Shown in pieces: positions 14,785-23,058 of a stretch of DNA of 64,000 bases; the stretch's first letter is position 1, and each line of letters begins with the position of its first letter. Location of the stretch: contig NZ_FAOZ01000004.1 in assembly GCF_001536285.1 (NCBI RefSeq), forward strand, positions 434,001 to 498,000. The letters run 5' to 3'. The position numbers were made by a program, and so were the translations under genes. The notes beneath the pieces are model-generated. The model did not search any database. It saw only the letters and a program-made list of their open reading frames with translations, and had not been told where the DNA came from. This stretch comes from Parafrankia irregularis (GTDB lineage: Bacteria > Actinomycetota > Actinomycetes > Frankiales > Frankiaceae).

Positions 14785-15866
14785 GCATCGACCTCGAAAC
14801 GGGACTACGCGAGGCCATGCGGGGCGCGACCGAGCCGCTCACCGCCGGGCCCGACCTGGCCCAGGCCGCCCGTGAACGGTTCCGCCGACGCCGCCGCAAC
14901 CGGCGTGCCATCTTCGGTGCGGCGATGGCAGTGTTGGTGACGGTGTTCTCAACCGGCATCACCCTGGCCCGGTCAGGTTCTGACACCATCGAGATAAGAC
15001 CGGCCGGGCCGTCACCTGCCGCCAGCCCGTCCCCTGTAACGACGGCGGACCCCCTCGGGTTGCTCTCCAGCCGTGACGTCGGTGGTGTCGACATCACCTG
15101 GCTGCCCGCCGGAATGATCCCCGGCCGCGGGGCGAGGTGGGGGTTCGGTGAAGTGCAGGCGAGAATGTCCCGTTTCGAGTTCTCCAGCGCTGTCGACGGG
15201 CACCGAGGCTTCATCTCCGTCACCACGGAATGGAACGCGGAACTAACCCTTGACGAGGCCGCGGCCCGGGCTCGTACCGAGCAGCGCAGGTTCGAACCGG
15301 CGACCGTCAGGGGCCGGCCCGCGCTGTTTACCTACACGGATGCCGCGGAGATTTTCAGCCTCGTCTGGATCGAACAGGACGGGCTTTTCCTCGAGGTCAC
15401 TGCGAGTGCCCCGGCCACCGAGAACGACATACGTCGGGTCGCGGACGGGCTCGTGGTCGGGTCTCCGCCGCGGACCGATCCGGCTGACGACCGGGCCGTC
15501 CGCGCGGTCGTCACCCAGGCGTTCAGTGCGACGACTCCGCCGGACCGGATGCTCGCGGCGGTCGAGAACGGCGCGGATCTCGCATCGGGCCTGGCGCTGT
15601 ACCGGTCGCAGCATCCCGGGCTGGCCCGCACGCTGCGGGTGGAGGTGGTCGGGGTGGACGCGGTGATCACCGGGGACAGCCGCGGCCTGGCGTCGATCAA
15701 ACTCACCTTCACCGACCCGACTGTGCAGATGCCAGACACCCTCGGGGGTCCTGAGGGGCCGACGACCCGCGACGCCATGGTCACCCTGGTCCGAACCGGG
15801 AAAGGCTGGCAGGTCAGCCGGGACAGCTTCTGCGGGCTTCTCCGGGGGGTGTGCCCGGCCGGCTGA
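14781..15866 (+). CDS. Sigma-factor-coupled single-pass membrane protein
   Basis: A 361-residue protein with a basic cytoplasmic segment (residues 1-42, ending RERFRRRRRNRR), one membrane helix at about 43-63 (AIFGAAMAVLVTVFSTGITL) and a large extracytoplasmic domain. This is the position and topology of an anti-sigma factor, but the zinc anti-sigma motif HxxxCxxC is absent. The outer domain has mixed beta strands (GFISVTTEWNAELTLDEAAAR, ALFTYTDAAEIFSLVWIEQDG in two parts) without a recognised fold. GTG 14781 overlaps the sigma stop, with GGGAGGA upstream. It is a likely regulator or sensor for the sigma factor, by context only. Confidence 0.75.
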   Translation: MSIDLETGLREAMRGATEPLTAGPDLAQAARERFRRRRRNRRAIFGAAMAVLVTVFSTGITLARSGSDTIEIRPAGPSPAASPSPVTTADPLGLLSSRDVGGVDITWLPAGMIPGRGARWGFGEVQARMSRFEFSSAVDGHRGFISVTTEWNAELTLDEAAARARTEQRRFEPATVRGRPALFTYTDAAEIFSLVWIEQDGLFLEVTASAPATENDIRRVADGLVVGSPPRTDPADDRAVRAVVTQAFSATTPPDRMLAAVENGADLASGLALYRSQHPGLARTLRVEVVGVDAVITGDSRGLASIKLTFTDPTVQMPDTLGGPEGPTTRDAMVTLVRTGKGWQVSRDSFCGLLRGVCPAG

Positions 15867-15894
15867 GCCGGAAATCCAGGCAGCTGCGGGCCGC

Positions 15895-15975
15895 CGCCGG
15901 GACTGGCGTTGCTACCGGACAAGAGTGGAGGATTCTGGTCGGGAGAACGACCGAAATCCTCCACTCTCCGGGCCG
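15895..15975. repeat. Dispersed hairpin repeat, copy C
   Basis: Hairpin arms 15922-15941 (AGAGTGGAGGATTCTGGTCG) and 15948-15967 pair with two mismatches around GGAGAA. The left flank GGGCCGCCGCCGGG resembles the flank of copy E. It lies between convergent genes 172 bases apart and could end transcription from both. Confidence 0.6.
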
Positions 15976-16037
15976 GTTGCTGGCGGTGCCGTCACCGCGG
16001 CGCCGGCGTCTGGCCAGGGCTGATCGCGGGCCAGGTG

Positions 16038-17120
16038 TCAGGGGAGGACGGCCACGAACCGCCAGTCGAGGACGTCCCGGCCGCCCCCGCCAGCAGCGCC
16101 GCCCCCGCCAGCAGCGCCACCGTCACCGGTGGGGGTGGTGTCGGCGCGCACCCGGGAGCGCAGGCTGACCAGGCCGCCGCCGGTGGCGAGCGGGGTCAGG
16201 TCCTCCACCGTGATCTCGCTGCGCAGCGTGTCGCCCTCGTGGACGGGGCCCACATGATCGCACCCGTGCCAGCCGGCGACCGTGACCAGCGTCGGCAGCG
16301 CCCGGGTGACCTGCGCGAACGCCAGGCCGATGGTGTGGCCGCCGTAGACCAGCCGACGTCCGCCGCCGGCCGCGGCGTCGTGGTGGACCTGCGCGATGTT
16401 GAGGGTGAGACGGGCGAGCTCCGGGGCGTTCGACACGACGTCGCCGCCGCCGACCTGCCAGCTCTGTCCGACCTTGAGGTCGGTGAAGCGGACGCCTTCG
16501 GTCGCGGCGGCGAAGCGGGTGAGGTCCCAGCCGTCGACGACGGCGGCGAGGTCCGCCGGGTCCGGCTGGGTGCCGACCGCGTCGACGTCGTCGCGATGCC
16601 CGGTGGCCCGGTCGGGATCACGCAGCGGCAGCATCGCGCACCGCCAGAAGTCCAGGACGGGGCGCCCGTGCTGGTCGACGGTGGTGATCCGCAGGACGGC
16701 GAGCCCGGTGGGCCGCCGGCCCGGGCGCACGCTGTTCTGCCGCAGCGCGACGACCTCGGTGGACGTCCGCAGAGTGTCACCGAGTTCGGGGGTGCGGCGG
16801 AAGACGAGCCCGCGGTAGAACAGGTTGGCCTTCACATGGTGGGTGACGACCGTCGACTGCCCGATGGCGACGTCCCAGACGACGTTCGGCGGGGCGAGCG
16901 CGGTGCCGCCGGTCACCTCGGTGTAGAGCGCGTGGTCGAGCGCGAGGGGGAGCCGGCCGCCGACGATGGCGCGGTGGACGTCGACCAGGCCCGGCGTGAG
17001 CGTCACCCCGGGCGCGGAGCGGAACGTCTGGCCGACGGTCAGCTCGTCGAAGTACGGCCCCTCGGCGACCTCCCCGATCGTTCCGACAGCACCGCCCGCA
17101 CCGACAGCGCCGATCGTCAT
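16038..17120 (-). CDS. MaoC-type double hot-dog hydratase (mesaconyl-CoA hydratase-like)
   Basis: A 360-residue protein of two hot-dog folds: EGPYFDELTVGQTF to about residue 165, then TDLKVGQSW...RLVYGGHTIGLAFAQ, with the MaoC-like Tyr-Gly-Gly-His loop near 268. VVALRQNSVRPGRRPTGLAVL and the C-terminal VLDWRF pattern resemble beta-methylmalyl-CoA dehydratase/mesaconyl-C1-CoA hydratase (Mch) of the 3-hydroxypropionate and ethylmalonyl-CoA pathways. A Gly/Ala repeat is inserted near 335-348. It overlaps the upstream CoA-transferase by ATGA. The neighbour resembles mesaconyl-CoA C1-C4 transferase, which strengthens the C5-dicarboxyl-CoA reading. Generic enoyl-CoA hydratase activity is the alternative. 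Confidence 0.75.
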   Translation of the reverse strand: MTIGAVGAGGAVGTIGEVAEGPYFDELTVGQTFRSAPGVTLTPGLVDVHRAIVGGRLPLALDHALYTEVTGGTALAPPNVVWDVAIGQSTVVTHHVKANLFYRGLVFRRTPELGDTLRTSTEVVALRQNSVRPGRRPTGLAVLRITTVDQHGRPVLDFWRCAMLPLRDPDRATGHRDDVDAVGTQPDPADLAAVVDGWDLTRFAAATEGVRFTDLKVGQSWQVGGGDVVSNAPELARLTLNIAQVHHDAAAGGGRRLVYGGHTIGLAFAQVTRALPTLVTVAGWHGCDHVGPVHEGDTLRSEITVEDLTPLATGGGLVSLRSRVRADTTPTGDGGAAGGGGAAGGGGRDVLDWRFVAVLP

Positions 17121-18370
17121 TCCGCCGCTCCTGACGTTCCTGTTGCCCCGGCGGCGATCACACCGCTGTCGACGAGGCGGCCGATCTCCGCGTCGCTGAG
17201 CCCGAGCACGTCACTGAGCACGGACGCGGTGTGCTGGCCGAGCCGCGGCGCGTCGCCGGGAGCACCGTACTCGCCGTCCCACCGCATCGGCGAGCGCGCG
17301 GTGATCGACGTGACCGGCCCACGGGACGGATCACTGGCGGGCAGCTCGACGTCCGCCAGCACGGCGAGCGGGTTCGCGGCGTGCGCGGCGACGACGTCGG
17401 ACATGCCCTGGTAGCGGCTCCACAGCACGCGGGCGGCGTCGAGCTCGCCTGCGACCTGCGCGTATTCACGGGCGGCGAACCAGGGGCGCAGCACCGCGGC
17501 GATGGTCTCGCGCAGGCGGTACCGGTCGGCCTCGAAGTTCAGGTCGGCGTCCAGCGCGGTCTCCAGCGCGCCGAACACCTCGCCGGTCTTGGTGACCGAG
17601 CACAGCGCCGCCCACTGGCCCTCGGTGAGCGCGACGACCATCACCCGGATGCCGTCACTGCAGGTGAAGTCGACGCCGAAACTGCCGTACACGTGGTTGC
17701 CGTGCCGTGGCCGCTCCCCGCCGCGGGCGGCGGCCTCGGACAGCCAGCCCATGTTCGCGACGCCCGCCAGCGCCACGTCGGAGAGCGCGAGCTCGATGAA
17801 CGCCCCGGCGCCGGTGCGGTCGCGGTCGCGCAGCGCGGCGAGGACGGCAGTCGACACGCTCAGGCCGGTGATGTAGTCCCAGGCGGGCAACACGTGGTTG
17901 ACCGGCGCGCCGCCCTCCTCCCGCCCGGTGATGCCGGGCAGGCCGACCTCGGCGTTGACGGTGTAGTCGACGGCCGGCCGGCCGTCGGGGTAGCCCTGGA
18001 CCCGAACGTGGATCAGGTCCGCCCGGCGGGCGGCGAGGACGTCGTTGGCCATCCAGCGGCGCCCGACCACGTTGTCGACGAGGATGCCCTGCTCCGGCCC
18101 GGGCGCCGTGATCAGCGCCGTGACCAGCTCCTTGCCCTCGGCAGCGCGCAGGTTGATGGCAGCCGAGCGCTTGGCCTTGTTGAGGGACGTCCAGTAGTAG
18201 CTCTCGCCGGTCGGGGCCACCGGCCAGCGCTGGAAGTCGCTGCCGCCGCCGATCGGGTCGATCCTGATCACGTCTGCGCCGAGCTGGGCCAGGGTCATCC
18301 CGCCGGTCGGCCCGGCTACGAAGCTCGCGCATTCCACGACCCGCAGGCCGGCGAGTGGCTGCCTGATCAT
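17117..18370 (-). CDS. CaiB/BaiF CoA-transferase resembling 2-methylfumaryl-CoA isomerase
   Basis: A 417-residue family III CoA-transferase. Diagnostic stretches are GLRVVECASFVAGPTGGMTL, AQLGADVIRIDPIGGGSDF, WTSLNKAKRSAAINLR, DYTVNAEVGLPGITG, NHVLPAWDYITG and VMVVALTEGQW. From memory these align unusually well with Chloroflexus Mct, which moves CoA within mesaconyl-CoA from C1 to C4. The CaiB Asp expected in the active site falls in LPAWDYITG. ATG 18370 was preferred; GTG 18403 in frame is possible. The stop overlaps the start of the double hot-dog hydratase. The assignment to the Mct subgroup is inference and could be tested by a tree. Confidence 0.75.
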   Translation of the reverse strand: MIRQPLAGLRVVECASFVAGPTGGMTLAQLGADVIRIDPIGGGSDFQRWPVAPTGESYYWTSLNKAKRSAAINLRAAEGKELVTALITAPGPEQGILVDNVVGRRWMANDVLAARRADLIHVRVQGYPDGRPAVDYTVNAEVGLPGITGREEGGAPVNHVLPAWDYITGLSVSTAVLAALRDRDRTGAGAFIELALSDVALAGVANMGWLSEAAARGGERPRHGNHVYGSFGVDFTCSDGIRVMVVALTEGQWAALCSVTKTGEVFGALETALDADLNFEADRYRLRETIAAVLRPWFAAREYAQVAGELDAARVLWSRYQGMSDVVAAHAANPLAVLADVELPASDPSRGPVTSITARSPMRWDGEYGAPGDAPRLGQHTASVLSDVLGLSDAEIGRLVDSGVIAAGATGTSGAAE

Positions 18371-18644
18371 GCGGACCACCCGCGGGTCACCAGGTGTGTC
18401 CACGAGTTGTCGGGCACGAGCGGGGTCGTGCCTGGGCTGGCTTCCACGTGCATGCGGGCACCGCCGTCCTGTTCGAGGGAACTGCCGGCCCGGCCCGGTC
18501 GAGGCACGTTGCCTGCGGTGACGGATGGGACAGAGCGGCAGCTTTGTAGCACGGGAGCTTTGTATCAGAATTCATCTCTCGGAATAATTCTTTTCGAGTG
18601 ATCCCTTTGGCGTGGGCTGGATCGTCCGCTTCGAAGCCGAAACG

Positions 18645-18681
18645 CACGAAGCCGCGGCCCGGGAGGAGCCGCGGCTTCGTG
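18645..18681 (-). terminator. Terminator hairpin after MFS gene
   Basis: Arms 18645-18658 (CACGAAGCCGCGGC) and 18668-18681 are perfect 14-base complements with a nine-base loop, 15 bases beyond the MFS stop at 18696. Confidence 0.7.
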
Positions 18682-18695
18682 CCGTAGGTCTGCGG

Positions 18696-20315
18696 TCAGG
18701 AGGAGGCGGCGGCGGCGCGGCTCGGCTCGGTCGTGGCCGACACACCGACCCGGCGCTGGCTGGGGACCGCGTTCTCGGTGGTCGCGACAGCCGCGGTGAC
18801 CCCGACCGGCCCGGTGACCCCGACCGGCCCGGTGACCCCGACCGGCCCGGTGGCCTCGACGGCCCCGGCGGCCTGGGGCCTGCGGACGGGGATGGTGAGG
18901 GCGAGCAGGCACGCGGCCAGCGCGGCACCCGCGCCGATGACGAAGCCGACTCGCATGCCGGTGAGCGAGGGCACCGCGCTCGACCCGAAGGCGACGGTCA
19001 TGTTGGCCAGCACCACGCCGATCACCGCGCTCGCGGTGGACGTCCCGATCGACCGCATCAGGGTGTTGAGGCCGTTCGCCGCGGCACCCTCGGACGCCGG
19101 AACCGAGCTCATGATGAGTGCCGGCATCGCCGCGTAGGCGAACCCGACGCCCAGGCTGATCACGGCGGAGACGATGAGGAGCCCCCACGGAGTGCTCATC
19201 AGGCCCTGCGCCATGACGTACCCGGCGGTCATGATGCCCGCGCCGGTGACCAGGGAGACCTTGGGTCCGCGAGCCGCGATCAGCCGCCCCGCGAAGGGCG
19301 AGGCGACCATCATGACCAGGCCGCCGGGGGCCATCCACAGCCCGGTCGCGATCAGCGACTGCCCGAGGCCGTGCCCGGTCTCCTTCGGCAGCTGCAGCAG
19401 CTGCGGCACGATCAGCGACATGGCGTACATCGCGAAGCCGAGCACCATGGAGGCGATGTTCGTGAGCAGCACCGGCCGCTTGCTGGACGTCCGCAGGTCC
19501 ACCAGCGGGGCCGGGATGCGGGTCTCCCACCAGCCCCAGGCCAGCAGGACGATGACGGCGCCGCCGAACAGCCCCAGCGTGGTGGCGCTCGACCAGCCCC
19601 ACGCGGAGCCCTTCGACACCGCGAGCAGGAGGGCGGCCAAGCCGGCGGAGAGTGCCACCGCGCCCGGCACGTCGAAGCTGCCCTCACCCCGCACCGGGGA
19701 TTCGGGGACCACGACCGCGACGAGCGTGATGATCAGTGCGGTCGCCACCAGCGAGCCCCAGAACAGCACGTGCCAGTCGAAGTTCTGCGCGACGATCGCC
19801 GCGATCGGAAGCCCCAGCGCGCCACCGATGCCCAGGGACGAGCTCATCAGCGCCATGGCGGGGATGAGCCGCTTCGCGGGCAGCAGGTCGCGCATGATGC
19901 TGATGCCCAGCGGGATGATCGCCAGGCCCAGGCCCTGCAGGGCACGCCCGGCGATGACGGGCACCAGGGAGCTGCTCAGCGCACAGATCAGCGAGCCGCC
20001 GGCCAGGAAGTAGCCGGAGACGAGCAGCATGCGCCGCTTGCCGAACAGGTCGCCCAGCCGCCCGTACACGGGGTTGGCGATGGCGCCGGTCAGCAGGGTG
20101 GCCGTGATGGTCCAGGAGGCGTCCGCCGCGCTGGTGCCCAGCAGGCGTGGCATCACCGGGAGCAGCGGCACCATGAGCGTCTGCATCAGGGCGACGATCA
20201 CGCCGCTGACGGCGAGGACGGCGACGATCGCGTTGGCGCGGGATGGGTCCTCGGCGACCCCGGAGCCCTTCGGGGGAACCGGCCCGGACCGGCCGGAGAC
20301 TTCGTTGGACACCAT
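18696..20315 (-). CDS. MFS drug exporter (14-TM DHA2 type)
   Basis: A 539-residue integral membrane protein with about 14 hydrophobic helices. Motif A is present as GRLGDLFGKRRM after helix 2, and motif C-like glycines occur in LGIGGALGLPIAA. This is the architecture of EmrB/QacA-type proton-driven exporters of drugs or metabolites. The C-terminal tail has three GPVGVT units encoded by an 18-base tandem repeat at 18796-18850. ATG 20315 is chosen over 20345 because the latter would run into an inverted repeat that looks like an operator. No regulator gene lies adjacent. Substrate unknown. Confidence 0.85.
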   Translation of the reverse strand: MVSNEVSGRSGPVPPKGSGVAEDPSRANAIVAVLAVSGVIVALMQTLMVPLLPVMPRLLGTSAADASWTITATLLTGAIANPVYGRLGDLFGKRRMLLVSGYFLAGGSLICALSSSLVPVIAGRALQGLGLAIIPLGISIMRDLLPAKRLIPAMALMSSSLGIGGALGLPIAAIVAQNFDWHVLFWGSLVATALIITLVAVVVPESPVRGEGSFDVPGAVALSAGLAALLLAVSKGSAWGWSSATTLGLFGGAVIVLLAWGWWETRIPAPLVDLRTSSKRPVLLTNIASMVLGFAMYAMSLIVPQLLQLPKETGHGLGQSLIATGLWMAPGGLVMMVASPFAGRLIAARGPKVSLVTGAGIMTAGYVMAQGLMSTPWGLLIVSAVISLGVGFAYAAMPALIMSSVPASEGAAANGLNTLMRSIGTSTASAVIGVVLANMTVAFGSSAVPSLTGMRVGFVIGAGAALAACLLALTIPVRRPQAAGAVEATGPVGVTGPVGVTGPVGVTAAVATTENAVPSQRRVGVSATTEPSRAAAASS

Positions 20316-20329
20316 ATGCACCCCACAGA

Positions 20330-20348
20330 TAGCTGTACCGTACAACTA
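20330..20348. promoter_or_regulatory. TetR-type operator candidate
   Basis: TAGCTGTACCGTACAACTA is a 19-base inverted repeat (8 of 9 pairs) 15 bases upstream of the MFS start. TGTAC.GTACA cores are common among TetR-family operators. No TetR gene is beside it, so the regulator would act in trans. Confidence 0.4.
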
Positions 20349-20519
20349 TGTGTATCACGCACATCGAACGAATGTCCGTATACGACATGGGGGTTCTTGG
20401 TCACACTTCGGCGCCTGGACGGGACGGACGGGCGCCGCCGCGGTGTGGCGCGGCGCGGTCCGGCGCGGTCCGGCGAGGCCGAAAATGATCGGTGCTGGCT
20501 TGGTGCCTGGCACCTGGTC

Positions 20520-20554
20520 GGCCGGGCGGCGGCTGGTCAAACCACCGCCCGGCC
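20520..20554 (-). terminator. Terminator hairpin after binding-protein gene
   Basis: GGCCGGGCGG at 20520-20529 pairs with CCGCCCGGCC at 20545-20554. It lies 43 bases beyond the stop of the minus-strand binding protein. Confidence 0.55.
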
Positions 20555-20596
20555 TTGCACATCGCCCTCAGGCGGTGCCTGGGATCAGGGTTCGGA

Positions 20597-21706
20597 TCAC
20601 GGCTCGGTCGGGGCGAGGATCCCGTCGACCTCGGCGTCCGTGAGCTTGTAGTTGTAGAAGGTGGTGTAGAACTCCTTGACCTCCTTCTCGATGTCCACGT
20701 CGGCGAACTTGTCGGGGTGCAGGGTCTTGGCGACCCACAGCGGCTGCAGCGCGGACTCGGCGCTGCGTGCCGACCAGACGAACACACCGCGCGGGTTGGT
20801 GATCACGTGGTGGTTCCTGACCGCGGCGACCTCCGCGAAGCGGTCGTCCTTGAGGATCTCCTCGCAGGTCGTGTGGTCTCGGCAGAAGATGTAGTCCGGG
20901 TTCCAGGCGACCACGGCCTCGAGCGTCACGGGCTTCGCGGTGCCGGAGACCGAACCGCCCTCGGTGACGGCCACGCCGCCGCCCTGCCGCGCCCAGACCT
21001 CGGCGATCGTCTTGCTGCCGTCGGTGCTCAGCGGGTTGTCCGCGGTGTAGTAGATCTTCGGCCGCTCCGCGTCGGTGAGGCCCTTCGTGCCCTCCGCGGC
21101 GCGCGAGATCGTGCCGTCGTAGAACTCGGTGAACTTCTTCGCCCGGGCCGGCGCGTCCCCGCCGAGCACGTCGGCGATGAAGGTGACGCCTTCGGAGAGC
21201 TTGTCGGAGTTCGGGAAGCTGGCGACGTCCACGGCCGGGATGCCCAGGTCGGTGATCGTCTTGCGGAGCGTGTCGTTGCCTGCGGTCAGCAGCACCAGGT
21301 CCGGCTTCTGCGCGAGCAGGACCTCGGTGTTCACGGTGGTGGTGTCCGTGCCGAAGACCGCGGTCTTCTGCGCGAGCGGCGGGTAGATCTTCTTGAACAG
21401 CGGGAGGGTCGTCAGGTTGGTCTGGGTCACGCCGACCTGCCGCTCGATCGCGCCGAGCAGGAAGATGATCTGCGTGACGGCCGGGTAGTTCGTCACGACC
21501 CGCATCGGGCGCGACGGCACCTCGACCTTGTTGCCCGACATGTCGGTGACGGTGCGGGTCGTCGGCGCGGCCTGGGTCGCCGCCGGGGCGTCCTTGGTGC
21601 TGCCGGTGGTGTCGTCGCCACAGGCGGTCAGGGTGGTGAGAAGGGCCAGCAGCACCGCCGCCAGGAGAGCGGTCAGGCGGCGTTGTTGGAAGCGAATTTC
21701 TGACAT
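20597..21706 (-). CDS. Periplasmic-binding-type lipoprotein (iron-siderophore/cobalamin class)
   Basis: A 369-residue solute-binding lipoprotein. The signal peptide ends in LTAC with the lipid Cys near residue 29. The mature part follows the class III binding-protein plan: RVVTNYPAVTQIIFLLGA, LLAQKPDLVLLTAGND, TLEAVVAWNPDYIF and LQPLWVAKTLHP. These proteins deliver Fe-siderophores, haem or B12 to an ABC importer. No permease or ATPase lies in the window, so it is an orphan component. It is divergent from the xdhC-like gene, with 305 bases between. Ligand not predictable. Confidence 0.85.
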   Translation of the reverse strand: MSEIRFQQRRLTALLAAVLLALLTTLTACGDDTTGSTKDAPAATQAAPTTRTVTDMSGNKVEVPSRPMRVVTNYPAVTQIIFLLGAIERQVGVTQTNLTTLPLFKKIYPPLAQKTAVFGTDTTTVNTEVLLAQKPDLVLLTAGNDTLRKTITDLGIPAVDVASFPNSDKLSEGVTFIADVLGGDAPARAKKFTEFYDGTISRAAEGTKGLTDAERPKIYYTADNPLSTDGSKTIAEVWARQGGGVAVTEGGSVSGTAKPVTLEAVVAWNPDYIFCRDHTTCEEILKDDRFAEVAAVRNHHVITNPRGVFVWSARSAESALQPLWVAKTLHPDKFADVDIEKEVKEFYTTFYNYKLTDAEVDGILAPTEP

Positions 21707-22011
21707 CTGGTGATCGCAGTCCTCGGATTGGTTCTTCGAGTGGGTTCTTCAACTGGCCCGCGGTAGGCCGGGGACGTCCACCGCGAGCCGCCGGAGCGCA
21801 GGCCGTGGCTAGGGACCTCCGCGCTGCGGATGGTTCGACCGCCGTCGGCGGCGACACTGCCGCTGGGCACCTCGACCCGGCCTGACCAGGGCTCCGTCGA
21901 GACGCCGCGTCCGCAGATACGGATCGACAGCGCGAATATAGACCGAATATGCGGTACTAGACTCACTGTTTGCTTCAGATCTGCGCCTTCGTTGTGACAT
22001 GGAGGGTTGTC
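21707..22011. other. Divergent intergenic region, binding protein/XdhC
   Basis: 305 bases. The segment 21928-21965 is comparatively A/T-rich (GCGAATATAGACCGAATATGC), with a direct repeat of CGAATAT, and is the likely promoter or operator zone. No coding signal. Confidence 0.4.
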
Positions 22012-23058
22012 GTGCTGATGCATGATCTGGTCCAGGTGCTGGCCGCGGACTGCGAGGCGAGCGACGTCGTCCTTGCCCGCCCCGTCGCCGCTCGCGGGAT
22101 CGGCGTCCGCAGCGAGGGCGAGACGCTGGCCGTCACAGCCGACGGAAGTGTTCTCGGGGAGCTGCTGGGCGGCGCGATCGACGGTCCGGTCCGTGGCGCG
22201 GCCGCCAGCCTGATCGCCTCGTCGGACACCGCTCGAGTGGTGCCGATGCACCTTCCCCACGGCGACGCACGCGAGGCGGGGCTCAGCTGCGGCGGGCACG
22301 TCGACGTGCTGTTGCAACGCGCCTCGGCCCTTCCCGCCGCCGCGGTCGAGCGGCTGCGGGCGGGATGTCTGGTCGCTCTCGTGACGGACCTCGCCAGCGG
22401 GCGGTCGCGTGCCGTCGAACCGGGCAAGCCCGTTCGGGCGCCTGCGTCGGTGTCCGTCTCTGTGCCGGCGTCCGTGTCGGCGTCTGTGCCGGCGCAGGCG
22501 CAGCCACCGGACGAGGAGGGCGGGTTCGCCGACACGGTGCGCCGCCTTCTCCTCGCCGGCCGGACGGCGGCGGCCGTCGAGGGGGCGACCGTGGTCGAGC
22601 TGTTCGTCCCGACCACCCACCTAGTGCTGCTCGGCGCCGGCGCGCTGGCCGAGGCCATCGCCGCGCAGGCACGGCTGCTGGGGTGGCGGGCGACGACGGT
22701 CGGGGTGGCCGCCACCGGGGTCGGCGCGGTGGAGCGGCTGGGCCCCTCCGGTGGCCTGGTGGCGTTCGCGCACGACGCCGCGGTGGACGATCCGGTGCTG
22801 ATCGCGGCGCTGCGGGCGGGCGTCGGCTATGTGGGCGCCCTCGGCAGCCGCCGGACGCATGCCCTGCGTCTGGAGCGGCTGCGCGCGGCTGGCGTCGACG
22901 ACGGCGACCTGGCGCGGATCCACGGCCCGGTCGGGCTCGACCTCGGCGCCCGCACCGTGACGGAGATAGCCCTCGCGATCAGCGCCGAGGCACTTGCGGT
23001 CCTTACCCGGCGCACTCCGACGCCGCTGCGGGACGGAGCTGGCCCCATCCACCGGTGA
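22012..23058 (+). CDS. XdhC family protein (molybdoenzyme maturation factor)
   Basis: A 348-residue protein of the XdhC/CoxI family. The N-terminal part (PF02625) has ARPVAARGIGVRSEGETL and LGELLGGAIDG; the C-terminal Rossmann part (PF13478) has LVLLGAGALAEAIAAQA and GYVGALGSRRTHALR. XdhC-type proteins load sulfurated molybdenum cofactor into xanthine dehydrogenase or CO dehydrogenase. No molybdoenzyme lies in the window. The linker at about 140-165 is a Val/Ser/Ala repeat (SVSVPASVSASVP) from simple DNA repeats and is absent from typical members. GTG 22012 has GGAGGG six bases ahead. Confidence 0.85.
   Translation: MLMHDLVQVLAADCEASDVVLARPVAARGIGVRSEGETLAVTADGSVLGELLGGAIDGPVRGAAASLIASSDTARVVPMHLPHGDAREAGLSCGGHVDVLLQRASALPAAAVERLRAGCLVALVTDLASGRSRAVEPGKPVRAPASVSVSVPASVSASVPAQAQPPDEEGGFADTVRRLLLAGRTAAAVEGATVVELFVPTTHLVLLGAGALAEAIAAQARLLGWRATTVGVAATGVGAVERLGPSGGLVAFAHDAAVDDPVLIAALRAGVGYVGALGSRRTHALRLERLRAAGVDDGDLARIHGPVGLDLGARTVTEIALAISAEALAVLTRRTPTPLRDGAGPIHR

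Noticed and set aside
18612-20651. Long open frame (679 codons) opposite the MFS gene
   Set aside because: Mirror of the MFS gene in GC-rich DNA; composition is Arg/Gly/Asp-rich with no family motif, while the minus frame is a clear transporter.
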